From: an uncultured Paracoccaceae bacterium
Lineage (GTDB): Bacteria; Pseudomonadota; Alphaproteobacteria; Rhodobacterales; Rhodobacteraceae
Reading direction: 5' to 3'
DNA length: 64,000 nucleotides
NCBI GenBank assembly: GCA_943787985.1
Contig: CALSOO010000004.1
Coordinates: 372,001-436,000, forward strand
Part shown: piece after piece, positions 9,396-18,510 of the stretch
Layout of the letters: each line of letters opens with the position of its first letter
Numbering within the stretch: the stretch's first letter is position 1
Made by a program: the position numbers and the translations under genes
The notes under the pieces: model-generated
Databases searched by the model: none
The model's input: the letters and a program-made list of their open reading frames with translations, nothing else
What the model was told of the DNA's origin: nothing

Positions 9396-9427
9396 AAACC
9401 GCGCAAACCGAGGGGGATGCGCGGTTT
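9396..9427. terminator. Bidirectional intrinsic terminator between convergent genes
   Basis: Arms 9396-9404 (AAACCGCGC) and 9419-9427 (GCGCGGTTT) form a 9-bp stem with a 14-base loop. An A-run precedes it and a T-rich stretch follows, so it can end transcripts of the small membrane protein (+) and of the DUF1127 gene (-). Confidence 0.75.
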
Positions 9428-9488
9428 CTTCGTTCCAAGAAGAGCAGAGAGGGAAGGACCCTGCTCAATCCTTGGGCGTTGTGCGGGC

Positions 9489-9695
9489 TTAGCGGCCCGT
9501 GAATGTGTCGAGGTCGCCGCGGCACAGACCGATGTCGTTCAGCTCGCGGTCGGTCAAAGAGGACAGAGCGTTGCGTGTCATGCGCATGTCATTCCATTCA
9601 ACCAAGTTGGAAACAGCCTTGTGGAAAAAGCCGCTGATGTGAGCTGCTACTGATGTAGAGCCGTATGTTGTGCGTGTGGTGTCGAAAGTAGCCAT
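9489..9695 (-). CDS. DUF1127 (YjiS-like) small protein
   Basis: From ATG 9695 the product is 68 residues. The C-terminal half matches the DUF1127 pattern, an Arg/Asn-rich segment ending LSSLTDRELNDIGLCRGDL. A purine-rich AAGGACT ribosome-binding site lies just upstream of the chosen ATG. The longer frame from 9761 lacks this signal. Alphaproteobacterial DUF1127 proteins are short and basic and often stress-induced or highly expressed. Some family members influence RNA turnover or phosphate and carbon responses, but a role here cannot be assigned. It is monocistronic. Confidence 0.8.
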   Translation of the reverse strand: MATFDTTRTTYGSTSVAAHISGFFHKAVSNLVEWNDMRMTRNALSSLTDRELNDIGLCRGDLDTFTGR

Positions 9696-10036
9696 AGTAG
9701 CAGTCCTTGTATGTGTTGGCCGGGGCGTTCCGGTCTTTGTGTGTGAGGCATCTATGCGCATTATTTGTGCACGACAAGATTACATTCCTGCATGTTTGAT
9801 ATGCATTTTGCGCATAGGTCGAAGAATTGGTTAACCTACCGTAATTACGTCGAAAATAAGGCATGCGAAGGTGTCGTTTTCGCCCTCCTATGGGCCGTTT
9901 TTCGCGACCGGATGTCGCAAACAGGCGCCGTGCGTCGCGATTGTGCTGCATTGCAGCAATTCACTCCCCTCTTGGCGGATGTTCGCGTTTCGTGCTACAG
10001 CCTTGGAAAAGAAATAACAAAGAGCAGGGCATTGTC
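9696..10036. other. Divergent intergenic region between DUF1127 gene and ruvC
   Basis: The 341 bp contain no convincing gene; short open frames here lack ribosome-binding sites and family resemblance. It must hold the divergent promoters. A weak minus-strand candidate reads TTGTCG, 17 bases, TAGATG at about 9753-9781, pointing to the DUF1127 gene. No operator or RNA structure stands out. Confidence 0.5.
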
Positions 10037-10546
10037 GTGAAGATACGCGTTTTGGGCATTGATCCGGGTTTGCGCAACATGGGGTGGGGCATTATCGACG
10101 TCTCTGGCCCGCGCATCAGCCATGTCGCCAATGGAGTCGTTCATTCCGAGGGGGATGATCTGGCGCAGCGGTTGTTGAGCCTTCATGTCGGGCTGACGGC
10201 GGTTGTCACCCAGTATCAGCCGCAAACGGCGGCCGTGGAACAGACATTTGTGAACAAGGACGGCGCTGGCACTTTGAAGTTGGGGCAAGCGCGCGGTATT
10301 GCCATGCTGGTTCCGGCGCAAGCGGGTTTGCCCGTTGGTGAATATGCCCCCAACAAGGTCAAGAAGACCGTCGTTGGTGTGGGGCATGCGGACAAGGGCC
10401 AAGTCCTGCATATGGTAAAGCTGCAATTGCCCGGTGCCCTGATTGGCGGCCCCGATGCTGCGGATGCTTTGGCCATTGCGATATGTCACGCGCATCACGG
10501 CGGGGCCTCTGGTCTTGCAACAGCCCTTGAGAAGGCCATCGCATGA
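10037..10546 (+). CDS. ruvC: Holliday junction endonuclease RuvC
   Basis: RuvC is the dimeric resolvase that cuts Holliday junctions after RuvAB branch migration. From GTG 10037 the product is 169 residues. It begins with the family-typical [16 protein letters not shown], and the acidic catalytic set is visible as Asp9, Glu69 (AAVEQTF), Asp140 and Asp143 ([12 protein letters not shown]). The frame is open upstream to 9863, but the added residues are not RuvC-like. A GAGCAGGG stretch precedes the GTG. The gene overlaps ruvA by 4 bases (ATGA). Confidence 0.94.
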   Translation: MKIRVLGIDPGLRNMGWGIIDVSGPRISHVANGVVHSEGDDLAQRLLSLHVGLTAVVTQYQPQTAAVEQTFVNKDGAGTLKLGQARGIAMLVPAQAGLPVGEYAPNKVKKTVVGVGHADKGQVLHMVKLQLPGALIGGPDAADALAIAICHAHHGGASGLATALEKAIA

Positions 10547-11196
10547 TTGGGAAACTGACAGGTCGTATTGATTACCGCGCCGCCGATCACATTCTGATTG
10601 ATGTGCGCGGTGTGGGTTACATCGTGTTCTGCTCGGAACGGACCATGGCGGCTTTGCCTGCTGTCGGACAGGTGTGCGCCTTGTTCACCGATATGGTGGT
10701 GCGTGAGGATTTGATGCAGTTGTTCGGCTTTATGACTTTGGCCGAGAAAGAATGGCATCGATTGCTTACATCCGTGCAGGGTGTCGGGGCCAAAGCGTCG
10801 CTGGCTATTCTGGGCACTCTAGGGGTGGACGGTGTGAGCCGTGCCATTGCTTTGGGCGACTGGAATGCGGTCAAAGCGGCCAAGGGCATCGGCCCGAAAA
10901 TCGCACAGCGTGTTGTGTTGGACCTTAAGGACAAAGCGCCGTCTGTCATGGCTATGGGGGGCAGTGTCGCCCAAGCGATGGGGGATGCCGAAGCTGAGGT
11001 GATCGAGGCCCCGCTGGCGGCTCCTGTTGCGCAACACCCCTCTGCGCAGGCCGAAGCCCTGTCGGCACTCGGCAACCTTGGCTATGCCCCGGGCGACGCG
11101 GCGGGCGCTGTGGCTCAGGCGGCGGGTGAAAATCCCGAAGCGGATACTCCTGTGTTGATCCGCACGGCGCTCAAGCTTTTGGCTCCGAAGGGGTAG
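10543..11196 (+). CDS. ruvA: Holliday junction branch migration protein RuvA
   Basis: RuvA is the tetrameric junction-binding subunit that loads RuvB. The 217-residue product has the N-terminal OB fold ([20 protein letters not shown]) and a helix-hairpin-helix region with [17 protein letters not shown] and [20 protein letters not shown] flexible acidic Ala-rich linker leads to the C-terminal RuvB-binding domain ([15 protein letters not shown]). The start overlaps the ruvC stop by 4 bases. Confidence 0.95.
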   Translation: MIGKLTGRIDYRAADHILIDVRGVGYIVFCSERTMAALPAVGQVCALFTDMVVREDLMQLFGFMTLAEKEWHRLLTSVQGVGAKASLAILGTLGVDGVSRAIALGDWNAVKAAKGIGPKIAQRVVLDLKDKAPSVMAMGGSVAQAMGDAEAEVIEAPLAAPVAQHPSAQAEALSALGNLGYAPGDAAGAVAQAAGENPEADTPVLIRTALKLLAPKG

Positions 11197-11249
11197 GCCG
11201 GTGATGCTTGCACTGGAAGAACCGCGCGCCTTAGGACATAGGGGATGGT

Positions 11250-12269
11250 ATGACTGAACCTGACCCCACCCTGCGTCCTGCCCCCATGCCCGAAGACTTT
11301 GACCGCGCCTTGCGCCCTCAGGGTTTGGATGAATTTGTGGGCCAAGCGGACGCGCGCGCGAATTTGCGTGTCTTTATCCAGTCCGCCAAACAGCGCGGCG
11401 AAGCCATGGATCACACGTTGTTTCACGGCCCCCCCGGCTTGGGCAAGACGACCCTTGCCCAGATTATGGCGCGCGAATTGGGGGTCAATTTTCGCATGAC
11501 CTCTGGCCCTGTTTTGGCCAAGGCGGGTGATTTGGCCGCGATCCTCACCAACCTTGAGGCGCGCGATGTGTTGTTCATCGACGAGATTCACCGCCTTAAT
11601 CCTGTGGTCGAGGAAATTTTGTATCCCGCCCTTGAGGATTTCGAGCTGGATCTGGTGATTGGCGAGGGCCCCGCCGCGCGCACTGTGCGCATCGAATTGC
11701 AGCCCTTTACGCTGGTCGGCGCGACGACGCGGATGGGGCTTTTGACCACACCGCTGCGGGATCGTTTCGGGATTCCGACACGGTTGCAATTTTACACCGA
11801 GGACGAGCTGTTTATCATCGTAGAGCGCAACGCCCGCAAACTGGGTGCTCCTGCGGATGAAGGTGGCGCGCGCGAGATCGCCCGCCGCGCCCGTGGCACG
11901 CCCCGTATCGCGGGCCGTCTGCTGCGCCGCGTGGTGGATTTTGCCGTTGTCGAGGGCGACGGTCGTGTCACGCAAGCTTTGGCAGACAACGCGTTGACCC
12001 GTTTGGGTGTGGATCATCTGGGATTGGACGGTGCGGATCGCCGCTATTTGCGTCTGATTGGCGAAAATTACGCTGGCGGCCCTGTCGGGATCGAGACCAT
12101 GAGTGCTGCCTTGAGCGAGAGCCGCGATTCGTTGGAGGAGGTGATCGAGCCTTATCTGTTGCAACAAGGGTTGATCCAGCGCACCCCGCGTGGCCGTATG
12201 CTGGCCCAAAAGGGCTGGACCCATTTGGGCATGGTGCCGCCCAAGTCGAAAACTGATTTGTTTGGGTGA
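11250..12269 (+). CDS. ruvB: Holliday junction branch migration ATPase RuvB
   Basis: RuvB is the hexameric AAA+ motor that drives branch migration with RuvA. In the 339-residue product Walker A is GPPGLGKTT (Lys66) and Walker B is LFIDEIHRL (Asp111-Glu112). The sensor and arginine-finger region [18 protein letters not shown] is intact, and the winged-helix C-terminus ends with [17 protein letters not shown]. It lies 53 bases after ruvA, and the ATG is preceded by a GGGGAT purine stretch. It completes a contiguous ruvCAB set. Confidence 0.96.
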   Translation: MTEPDPTLRPAPMPEDFDRALRPQGLDEFVGQADARANLRVFIQSAKQRGEAMDHTLFHGPPGLGKTTLAQIMARELGVNFRMTSGPVLAKAGDLAAILTNLEARDVLFIDEIHRLNPVVEEILYPALEDFELDLVIGEGPAARTVRIELQPFTLVGATTRMGLLTTPLRDRFGIPTRLQFYTEDELFIIVERNARKLGAPADEGGAREIARRARGTPRIAGRLLRRVVDFAVVEGDGRVTQALADNALTRLGVDHLGLDGADRRYLRLIGENYAGGPVGIETMSAALSESRDSLEEVIEPYLLQQGLIQRTPRGRMLAQKGWTHLGMVPPKSKTDLFG

Positions 12270-12305
12270 CGCTTTGCGCCCCCTTCCCGAAGCGAGAACG
12301 AGACG

Positions 12306-12932
12306 ATGATGACCCCTGAACAGATCGAAACATTATTCACCCGCGCCACTGACGGCTTTGTGTTTGCACGGTGGGGGCGTCCGCTGGCCCCTGTCGTCTT
12401 TGGGGTGGAAGAAGACACGCTGTCCATTATCAAAAGCGCCATCGAGGCGGTGTCCCAATTGGCGGGGCTGGATATCGTGGAGACCGACCCCGAACTTGGC
12501 AGCAACTTCATGTGGTTCTTTTTCCGCGACTGGGACGAATTGCCCGAAGTGCGCGGTATGGACGGGTTGGTGCCCGACCTGTTGCCGCTGGTGGCGCGCC
12601 TAAAAGAGGCCGAGGCCAACCAGTACCGTATTTTCCGTTTTGACGAGAACGGCGCCATCAAATGTTGCTTTGTGTTCTTGCGCATGGATTCCCATCTGAG
12701 TGATGTGCCAGCTGAGACGCTGGCGTTGTCGCAAGTGGTGCAGTCGTGCTTGTTGTGGTCCGATGTCGCCTTTGGCGAAACCTCCCCGCTGGCCGTGGCC
12801 GGAGAGGCCACAGTGTTGCGTCCCGAAATTGGCGCGCTTATTCGCGCGGCCTACGATCCAATCCTGCCTGCGGCTTCAAAAGATGCAGCCCATGCGCTGC
12901 GCTTGTCGGCCCGTGTGGGGACGTTGCAATGA
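12306..12932 (+). CDS. Conserved-looking hypothetical protein between ruvB and ybgC
   Basis: I do not recognise a family. The product has 208 residues (or 207 from the next ATG) and is soluble and acidic, with no signal peptide or membrane segment. Features include FARWGRPLAPVVFGVEEDT, an aromatic patch MWFFFRDWDEL, and an adjacent cysteine pair in AIKCCFVFLRM. The reading frame, codon use and the 4-base ATGA overlap with ybgC indicate a real, translationally coupled gene. The position between DNA-repair and Tol-Pal genes gives no firm hint of function. Confidence 0.75.
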   Translation: MMTPEQIETLFTRATDGFVFARWGRPLAPVVFGVEEDTLSIIKSAIEAVSQLAGLDIVETDPELGSNFMWFFFRDWDELPEVRGMDGLVPDLLPLVARLKEAEANQYRIFRFDENGAIKCCFVFLRMDSHLSDVPAETLALSQVVQSCLLWSDVAFGETSPLAVAGEATVLRPEIGALIRAAYDPILPAASKDAAHALRLSARVGTLQ

Positions 12933-13318
12933 GCCACGCGTTTCCCGTCACGGTTTATTATGAAGACACCGACATGGCCGGCGTCGTCTATTGCGCCAAC
13001 TATTTGCGCTATATCGAGCGCGCCCGCTCTACCATCGTTGAGGAGTTGGGGGTGGATCAACGCGCCATGCGCGACGCGGATGTTGTGTTTGTCGTCACGC
13101 GCGTAGAGGCGGATTATCTGGGCTCTGCCCGCCTGGGCGATCGTTTGGTTGTGCAAAGCACCCATTATGCCCAAGGGGCTGTGCGCTGGGTCTTTGATCA
13201 GGATGTGATGTTGGATGGAAAAGTGATTTTTCGGGCCAAAGTGACCGCCGCTTGCATGTCCACGGCGGGAAAACCCACGCGTCTGCCTGCGGAAATCCGC
13301 GCATTTTTGGCCAAATAA
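12929..13318 (+). CDS. ybgC: Tol-Pal system-associated acyl-CoA thioesterase
   Basis: This 129-residue hotdog-fold (4HBT) thioesterase begins with the family motif VYYEDTDMAGVVYCANYLRYIERAR, written here as two parts: YYEDTDMAGVVYCANYL and RYIERARS. The aspartate of DTDMAG is the expected catalytic residue. YbgC hydrolyses short-chain acyl-CoA or acyl-ACP thioesters and is encoded with tolQRA in many proteobacteria. The ATG at 12929 overlaps the preceding stop by 4 bases. An open frame further upstream is spurious. Confidence 0.92.
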   Translation: MSHAFPVTVYYEDTDMAGVVYCANYLRYIERARSTIVEELGVDQRAMRDADVVFVVTRVEADYLGSARLGDRLVVQSTHYAQGAVRWVFDQDVMLDGKVIFRAKVTAACMSTAGKPTRLPAEIRAFLAK

Positions 13319-13416
13319 GCCCCGAATGACGCTATAGTGATAGCTTTCCCCCTGCCTCTTCGTTAATATTACGCTCAATAATGGCCGACAAAACTGGCCA
13401 AACAGAGAGCAGGCAT

Positions 13417-14112
13417 ATGGAAGCAGAAACGCTGGCGTTGGCGCATGGAACCGATTTTTCCATGTGGGCCCTATTTTTACGTGCAACCCTGACCGTCAAG
13501 ATTGTCATGATCATGTTGATCGTGGCGTCGTTTTGGGCATGGTCGATTATCGTTCAAAAGATGATCTTGTACAGACGTGCCAGGGCCGAGGCACAGGCAT
13601 TTGATGAACGCTTCTGGTCGGGTGAGCCGCTGGACGGGTTGTTCGAGCAGATTGGCCCGAACCCCTCGGGGCATTCGGAAAAGATTTTCGCCGCAGGCAT
13701 GACCGAGTGGAGCCGCTCGCACCGTGAAGACGGTGGTTTGATTGCAGGGGCGACGTCGCGGATTGATCGCAGCATGGATGTGGCCATCAACAAAGAAGCC
13801 GAAGCGTTGCAAAAGGGTTTGTCGATCCTTGCGACTGTCGGCTCGACCGCGCCGTTTATCGGATTGTTCGGGACCGTTATCGGCATAATGAACGCTTTTA
13901 TCGAGATCGCAGAGCAGCAAAACACCAACCTTGCCGTCGTGGCCCCCGGTATCGCCGAAGCGTTATTGGCCACGGGCCTTGGCCTGCTGGCGGCGATCCC
14001 TGCGGTTATCTTTTACAACAAGTTGAGCGCTGACAGCGACCGCATCGTGGCCGGCTATGAGGCCTTTGCCGATGAATTCGCCACCATCCTCAGCCGTCAG
14101 TTGGACAGCTAG
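13417..14112 (+). CDS. tolQ: Tol-Pal proton channel subunit TolQ
   Basis: TolQ forms the inner-membrane proton channel with TolR that energises TolA. From ATG 13417 the product is 231 residues with three transmembrane segments: about 20-45, then a pair in the conserved MotA/ExbB domain (LSILATVGSTAPFIGLFGTV and AEALLATGLGLLAAIPAVIF). GAGAGCAGG precedes this ATG, which favours it over the ATG at 13381. Three bases separate it from tolR. Confidence 0.93.
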   Translation: MEAETLALAHGTDFSMWALFLRATLTVKIVMIMLIVASFWAWSIIVQKMILYRRARAEAQAFDERFWSGEPLDGLFEQIGPNPSGHSEKIFAAGMTEWSRSHREDGGLIAGATSRIDRSMDVAINKEAEALQKGLSILATVGSTAPFIGLFGTVIGIMNAFIEIAEQQNTNLAVVAPGIAEALLATGLGLLAAIPAVIFYNKLSADSDRIVAGYEAFADEFATILSRQLDS

Positions 14113-14115
14113 GCC

Positions 14116-14598
14116 ATGGGTGCGGGTGTGGTTCAAAAAGACGGCGGGGGCGGACGCCGCAGACGCCGTGGCGGCGGCGGGCGCACGCGCCCGATGTCAG
14201 AAATCAACGTGACCCCATTTGTGGATGTCATGCTGGTGTTGTTGATCATCTTTATGGTTGCGGCCCCCTTGCTGACGGTGGGCGTGCCTGTGGAATTGCC
14301 CAAGACAGCAGCCGGTGCATTGGATGTGGAACAAGAAGAGCCGTTGACCGTGACCATAACGGCGGACGGCGACGTGCAGATCCAGACCACCTCGACCCCG
14401 CGCGACACGTTGCTTCCCAAGCTGCGCGCCATCGCGCTCGAGCGTGACAGCGACAAGGTGTTTTTGCGCGCGGACGGTGCAGTGCCTTATGCCCAAGTGA
14501 TGGAAGTTATGGGCGCGTTGAATGCGGGTGGTTTTTCCAACATTGGTCTGGTGACGGACATTGGCGGTCCCACCCTTGGCGGGTCGGTAGAGCAATAA
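14116..14598 (+). CDS. tolR: Tol-Pal system protein TolR
   Basis: This ExbD/TolR family protein has 160 residues and a single N-terminal membrane helix. The sequence starts with a Gly/Arg-rich cytoplasmic leader (GGGRRRRRGGGGRTRP) followed by MSEINVTPFVDVMLVLLIIF. The aspartate in PFVDVML (Asp37) is the membrane residue that takes part in proton translocation. A periplasmic domain with PYAQVMEVMGALNAGGF follows. It sits between tolQ and tolA with 3-base gaps. Confidence 0.93.
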   Translation: MGAGVVQKDGGGGRRRRRGGGGRTRPMSEINVTPFVDVMLVLLIIFMVAAPLLTVGVPVELPKTAAGALDVEQEEPLTVTITADGDVQIQTTSTPRDTLLPKLRAIALERDSDKVFLRADGAVPYAQVMEVMGALNAGGFSNIGLVTDIGGPTLGGSVEQ

Positions 14599-14601
14599 CG
14601 C

Positions 14602-15744
14602 ATGCATGTAGGGCAGGTCATATCAGGTTCAGGCCATGTGGTGCTGATCGGGTGGGTGCTGTTGGGCGGTCTGTTCCAGTCCGACCCTTTGCCGATTGAA
14701 GCCACAGAAGTGTCTGTGATTTCGGGTGCGGATTTCGAGGCGTTGCTGGCCGCCCGGCAGCCCGCGACCCCCGAGACCGGGCCCGAGACAGAGACCGAGA
14801 TCGCCCAACCTGCCCAACCCGAAGGGGTTGAGGAGCCGCCTGTCGTGCCGCAAGTCTCTGAACCTGTCGAAGACGCCGCCGCCCCCGAGGTCGTTGCGAC
14901 CCCGCCTGCGGATGATGCCCCCGAGGTGACGGAACTGACCGCCCCGCCGGAGGCCGAGGTGTCCGACACGCCCCCCGAACAACAAACCCCTCCTGAAGAG
15001 ACAGCTGTTCTGGTTCCAAATCAGGCCGAGCAGGCCGTGCCCTTGCCCTCTGATCGTGTCGCGCCCGAGCCTGTGGCCCAGCCCGATCCCGAAGCGGCCC
15101 TTGATCCTGTGCAACAGGATGCTGTGGTGCAAAGCGACACTGGCGAGACCCCGCAAGAGCCCCAAGAGGCCACCGCCCCCGAAGCGGCTGCAGATCAAAT
15201 CGTGACCGAGGCGGAAAAGCCTGCGGCGGCGCCGCGCACATCTGTGCGCCCCCCTGCGCGCAGGCCCACGCGCCCTGCAGCGGCACCTGCGGCAGACCCT
15301 GTTGTCGAACCCGAACCCCGGACGGCCGAGAGCACATCCTCGGATACTGATGCGGCCGTGCAAGCGGCTTTGGAGGCGGCGCTGAACCCGCCCTCTGATG
15401 CGCCTGCTGCGCCCAGTGGTCCACCGATGTCTGCAGGCGAAAAGGATGTGTTACGCGTTGCGGTATCAAGCTGCTGGAATGTGGGTTCATTGTCTTCGGA
15501 TGCTTTGAAAACGACTGTCACTTTGGGGGTGTCCATGACCCCGGATGGCAAACCGGTGTCCGGTTCTGTGACCTTGCTTGGCTCTGAGGGCGGCACTGCC
15601 GCTGCGGCGAAACAAGCCTATGAGACTGCGCGGCGCGCGATAATTCGCTGCGGCGCGCGAGGATACGATTTACCTGCTGACAAATACGAGCAGTGGAAAG
15701 AGATTGAGATGACATTCAACCCCGAAAGGATGCGGATCAAATGA
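14602..15744 (+). CDS. tolA: Cell envelope protein TolA (periplasm-spanning)
   Basis: The 380-residue product has one N-terminal membrane helix ([14 protein letters not shown]). A very long Pro/Glu/Ala/Thr-rich low-complexity stalk (about 50-265) and a small C-terminal domain with [20 protein letters not shown] complete it. The stalk is disordered and acidic instead of the helical Ala/Lys repeats of the E. coli protein, which is usual in Rhodobacterales. Identity therefore rests on architecture plus its place between tolR and tolB. It transmits the proton force from TolQR to TolB and Pal. It overlaps tolB by 4 bases. Confidence 0.85.
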   Translation: MHVGQVISGSGHVVLIGWVLLGGLFQSDPLPIEATEVSVISGADFEALLAARQPATPETGPETETEIAQPAQPEGVEEPPVVPQVSEPVEDAAAPEVVATPPADDAPEVTELTAPPEAEVSDTPPEQQTPPEETAVLVPNQAEQAVPLPSDRVAPEPVAQPDPEAALDPVQQDAVVQSDTGETPQEPQEATAPEAAADQIVTEAEKPAAAPRTSVRPPARRPTRPAAAPAADPVVEPEPRTAESTSSDTDAAVQAALEAALNPPSDAPAAPSGPPMSAGEKDVLRVAVSSCWNVGSLSSDALKTTVTLGVSMTPDGKPVSGSVTLLGSEGGTAAAAKQAYETARRAIIRCGARGYDLPADKYEQWKEIEMTFNPERMRIK

Positions 15745-17084
15745 TACTTCGAGTTTTGATCGCCTGTGCTGTGATGCTGGTCACTGTGAGTGTAACGCCT
15801 GTGCGCGCGGAGAGTGTAACGCCTGTGCCCAAGGAGCCATTGCGCATCGTCATTGACGAGGGCGTGATCGAGCCGCTGCCTTTTGCGACCCCCGATTTTG
15901 TTCCCGAAAACGCGGGCAGCGCAAAGATGGGTGCCGATCTGGCCCGTGTCGTTGCGGCTGATTTGCAAGGCTCCGGTCTGTTTCGCGAAATCCCGAATTC
16001 GGCCGTTATTTCGCAGGTGAGCGACTTTGGTGCGCCTGTCCAATATGCCGATTGGAAAGCCATCAACGCGGAGGCTTTGGTTGTTGGCGCGGTCAATGTG
16101 TCCGGCGGCAATCTAACGGTAAAGTTCCGTCTGTATGACGTGTTTTCTGGCGCGGAACTGGGCAGTGGCTTGCAATTTCAGAGCACCACGGACGGCTGGC
16201 GTCGCTTGGCGCACAAGGTGGCGGACGCGGTCTATTCCCGCATCACCGGAGAGAGCGGGTATTTCGACAGTCGTGTGGTTTACGTCTCCCAAAGTGGTCC
16301 CAAGGACAAACGTAAAAAGCGCCTCGCCATCATGGATTATGACGGTGCGAACGTGAAGTACCTGACCGACAGCCGCGCGATTGTGTTGGCCCCCCGCTTT
16401 AGCCCCAACGGTGATCGCGTGCTGTATACCTCATATGAAACTGGGTTTCCGCGTATTTATGTGCTGGAAGTGGGCTCTGTGCAGCGCCGCGTTCTGGAAA
16501 GCGCGGAGGGCGTCATGAGCTTTGCTCCCCGTTTCTCTCCCAATGGTCAGACGGTGGTCTATTCCCAGGCCAGCGGGTCCAACACGGATCTGTTCACGAT
16601 GGACATCTCCAGTGGTCGCACCCAGCGTTTGACGTCGGCCCCGTCTATCGAAACGGCGCCCAGCTATTCCCCTGATGGCACGCAGATTGTGTTTGAAAGC
16701 GACCGTTCCGGTGCGCCGCAGCTTTATGTGATGCCCGCAAACGGGGGCGAAGCGCGCCGCATTTCCTTTGGCGAGGGACGCTATGGCACCCCTGTCTGGT
16801 CCCCGCGCGGCGATCTTGTGGCCTTCACCAAGCAAAGCAAGGGCCGCTTTCATATCGGTGTGATGCGACTGGATGGCAAGGAAGAGCGGTTGCTCACGGC
16901 GTCCTTTCTGGATGAAGCCCCGACGTGGTCCCCCAATGGGCGCGTGATCATGTTCCACCGCGAAACCCAAGGGGCCTCGGGCAGCTCGACCTTGTATTCG
17001 GTGGATATTACAGGGCGCAACTTGCGCTCTGTGCGCACCCCCGAGGGCGGGTCGGAGCCGTCATGGTCCCCGTTGCAGAAATAA
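15741..17084 (+). CDS. tolB: Tol-Pal translocation protein TolB
   Basis: TolB is a periplasmic beta-propeller protein that binds Pal and TolA. The 447-residue product has a signal peptide ending near VRAES. It then has the N-terminal TolB domain and repeated propeller motifs ([67 protein letters not shown]). The region coding for the signal-peptide end contains a 17-bp direct repeat (15788-15804 and 15812-15828) that produces SVTPV twice. Start and tolA stop overlap by 4 bases. Confidence 0.95.
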   Translation: MILRVLIACAVMLVTVSVTPVRAESVTPVPKEPLRIVIDEGVIEPLPFATPDFVPENAGSAKMGADLARVVAADLQGSGLFREIPNSAVISQVSDFGAPVQYADWKAINAEALVVGAVNVSGGNLTVKFRLYDVFSGAELGSGLQFQSTTDGWRRLAHKVADAVYSRITGESGYFDSRVVYVSQSGPKDKRKKRLAIMDYDGANVKYLTDSRAIVLAPRFSPNGDRVLYTSYETGFPRIYVLEVGSVQRRVLESAEGVMSFAPRFSPNGQTVVYSQASGSNTDLFTMDISSGRTQRLTSAPSIETAPSYSPDGTQIVFESDRSGAPQLYVMPANGGEARRISFGEGRYGTPVWSPRGDLVAFTKQSKGRFHIGVMRLDGKEERLLTASFLDEAPTWSPNGRVIMFHRETQGASGSSTLYSVDITGRNLRSVRTPEGGSEPSWSPLQK

Positions 17085-17163
17085 TGTGAAATGTGGCGTG
17101 AAATGACAGCGCGCGGCAAAAGTGATACCAAAATAACAAATCAGTCCAAAAGAGGCGAAGCAG

Positions 17164-17682
17164 ATGACATTTAACCTGAAGATGATCCTGGTGGTCGGCG
17201 CATTGGCGCTGTCCGCTTGTACGAACCCCAATGGCCTTGGCACTGGCGGTGACGGGCCGGCTGTGGGCAAGGGGACCGGCACCGGTATTTTGCCGGGCTC
17301 GGTCAATGATCCGACATCCGTTGCGTATTTCCAGCAGGTTGTGGGCGATCGTGTGTTGTTTACCGTCGATCAATCCAGCCTGTCGCCGCAAGGGCGCGTT
17401 GTTCTGGATGGTCAAGCAACGTGGTTGCTGACCAACACGGACTTCACAGCCGTCATTGAAGGTCACGCGGACGAGCAAGGCACCACCGCCTATAACCTGG
17501 CCCTTGGGGCACGGCGCGCGGATGCTGCCCGCTCTTATCTTGTGTCCAAGGGTGTCGCGAGCAATCGTCTTAAGGTTGTCTCTTATGGCAAAGAGCGTCC
17601 AATCGAAGTATGCAGTGACGAAGCGTGTTATTCAAAGAACCGCCGCGCCGTCACTGTCTTGGCGGGTGGCCTGACAGGGTAG
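17164..17682 (+). CDS. pal: Peptidoglycan-associated lipoprotein Pal
   Basis: Pal is an outer-membrane lipoprotein that binds peptidoglycan through an OmpA-like domain and partners TolB. The 172-residue product has a lipobox LSAC with the lipidated Cys19, a Gly/Thr-rich linker, then the OmpA domain. That domain contains TAVIEGHADEQGTTAYNLALG and ARRADAARSYLVSKGV, which hold the peptidoglycan-contacting Asp and Arg residues. The gene follows tolB after 79 bases, and GAGGCGAAGC precedes the ATG. Confidence 0.95.
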   Translation: MTFNLKMILVVGALALSACTNPNGLGTGGDGPAVGKGTGTGILPGSVNDPTSVAYFQQVVGDRVLFTVDQSSLSPQGRVVLDGQATWLLTNTDFTAVIEGHADEQGTTAYNLALGARRADAARSYLVSKGVASNRLKVVSYGKERPIEVCSDEACYSKNRRAVTVLAGGLTG

Positions 17683-17689
17683 GTCCCAA

Positions 17690-18508
17690 ATGCGACTAAA
17701 ACCGACTTTTGCACTTATTTTGATGCTGTTGCCCTTAGGGGCAGCGGCGCAAGACAGCCAGACACTGGCAGACATCCGTCAGGAATTGACGGTGTTGAAC
17801 GTCGAAATCCAAAAGCTCAAACGTGAGCTGAGCACCACGGGCACATCCACCGGCGGTGTGGCGGGGGGCGGTATTCTGGACCGTGTCGAGGCCATTGAGG
17901 GCGAATTGCAGCGCCTCACAGGCAAGACCGAACAGCTGGAATTCCGCATCAACAGCGTTGTCAGCGATGGCACAAACCGGATCGGTGATCTTGAGTTCCG
18001 TCTTGTGGAGCTCGAGGGGGGCGATATTGGCGCTTTGGGGGAAACCTCGACGCTGGGTGGTGGTGAGAACACAGGCGTTGCGTTGCCAGTTGTACCGGTG
18101 CAGCCACAGGGCGCGGCGCAGCTTGCAACCCAAGAACAAGCAGACTTCGAGCGGGCGTCGGAGGCGCTCGCATCCGGTGACTTTCGCACCGCCGCTGACC
18201 AGTTTGCGACCTTCAATGAGACCTACCCCGGGGGACCTTTAGCCTCTGTTGCGGATTTGCGCCGCGGTGAGGCGCTGGAAGGGCTTGGCGATATTCGCGA
18301 AGCGGCCCGTGCTTATCTTGACAGCTTTAGTGCGGATCAAACGGGGGCGCTTGCGCCTGAGGCATTGTTCAAGCTTGGCGTGAGCCTGGGCCGTTTGAAC
18401 CAAGTCTCAGAGGCCTGTGTGATGCTGGGCGAAGTCGTGGCCCGCTTCCCTGATGCGCCTCAAGTGTTGCAGGCCAATTCGCAAATGCGCAACATCGGGT
18501 GTTCTTGA
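17690..18508 (+). CDS. cpoB: Tol-Pal system protein CpoB (YbgF)
   Basis: CpoB is a periplasmic coordinator of cell-wall synthesis and Tol-Pal activity during division. The 272-residue product has a signal peptide (LILMLLPLGAAAQD). A trimerising coiled coil follows (LADIRQELTVLNVEIQKLKR onward to about residue 105), then a Gly-rich linker and C-terminal tetratricopeptide repeats from about 140 (FERASEALASGDFRTAADQF and later units). It is seven bases after pal and just before tilS. Confidence 0.92.
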   Translation: MRLKPTFALILMLLPLGAAAQDSQTLADIRQELTVLNVEIQKLKRELSTTGTSTGGVAGGGILDRVEAIEGELQRLTGKTEQLEFRINSVVSDGTNRIGDLEFRLVELEGGDIGALGETSTLGGGENTGVALPVVPVQPQGAAQLATQEQADFERASEALASGDFRTAADQFATFNETYPGGPLASVADLRRGEALEGLGDIREAARAYLDSFSADQTGALAPEALFKLGVSLGRLNQVSEACVMLGEVVARFPDAPQVLQANSQMRNIGCS

Positions 18509-18510
18509 GG

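Noticed and set aside
9765..10040. Open frame of 91 codons upstream of ruvC
   Set aside because: Composition is unlike neighbouring genes, there is no ribosome-binding site, and it overlaps the expected promoter region and the ruvC start.
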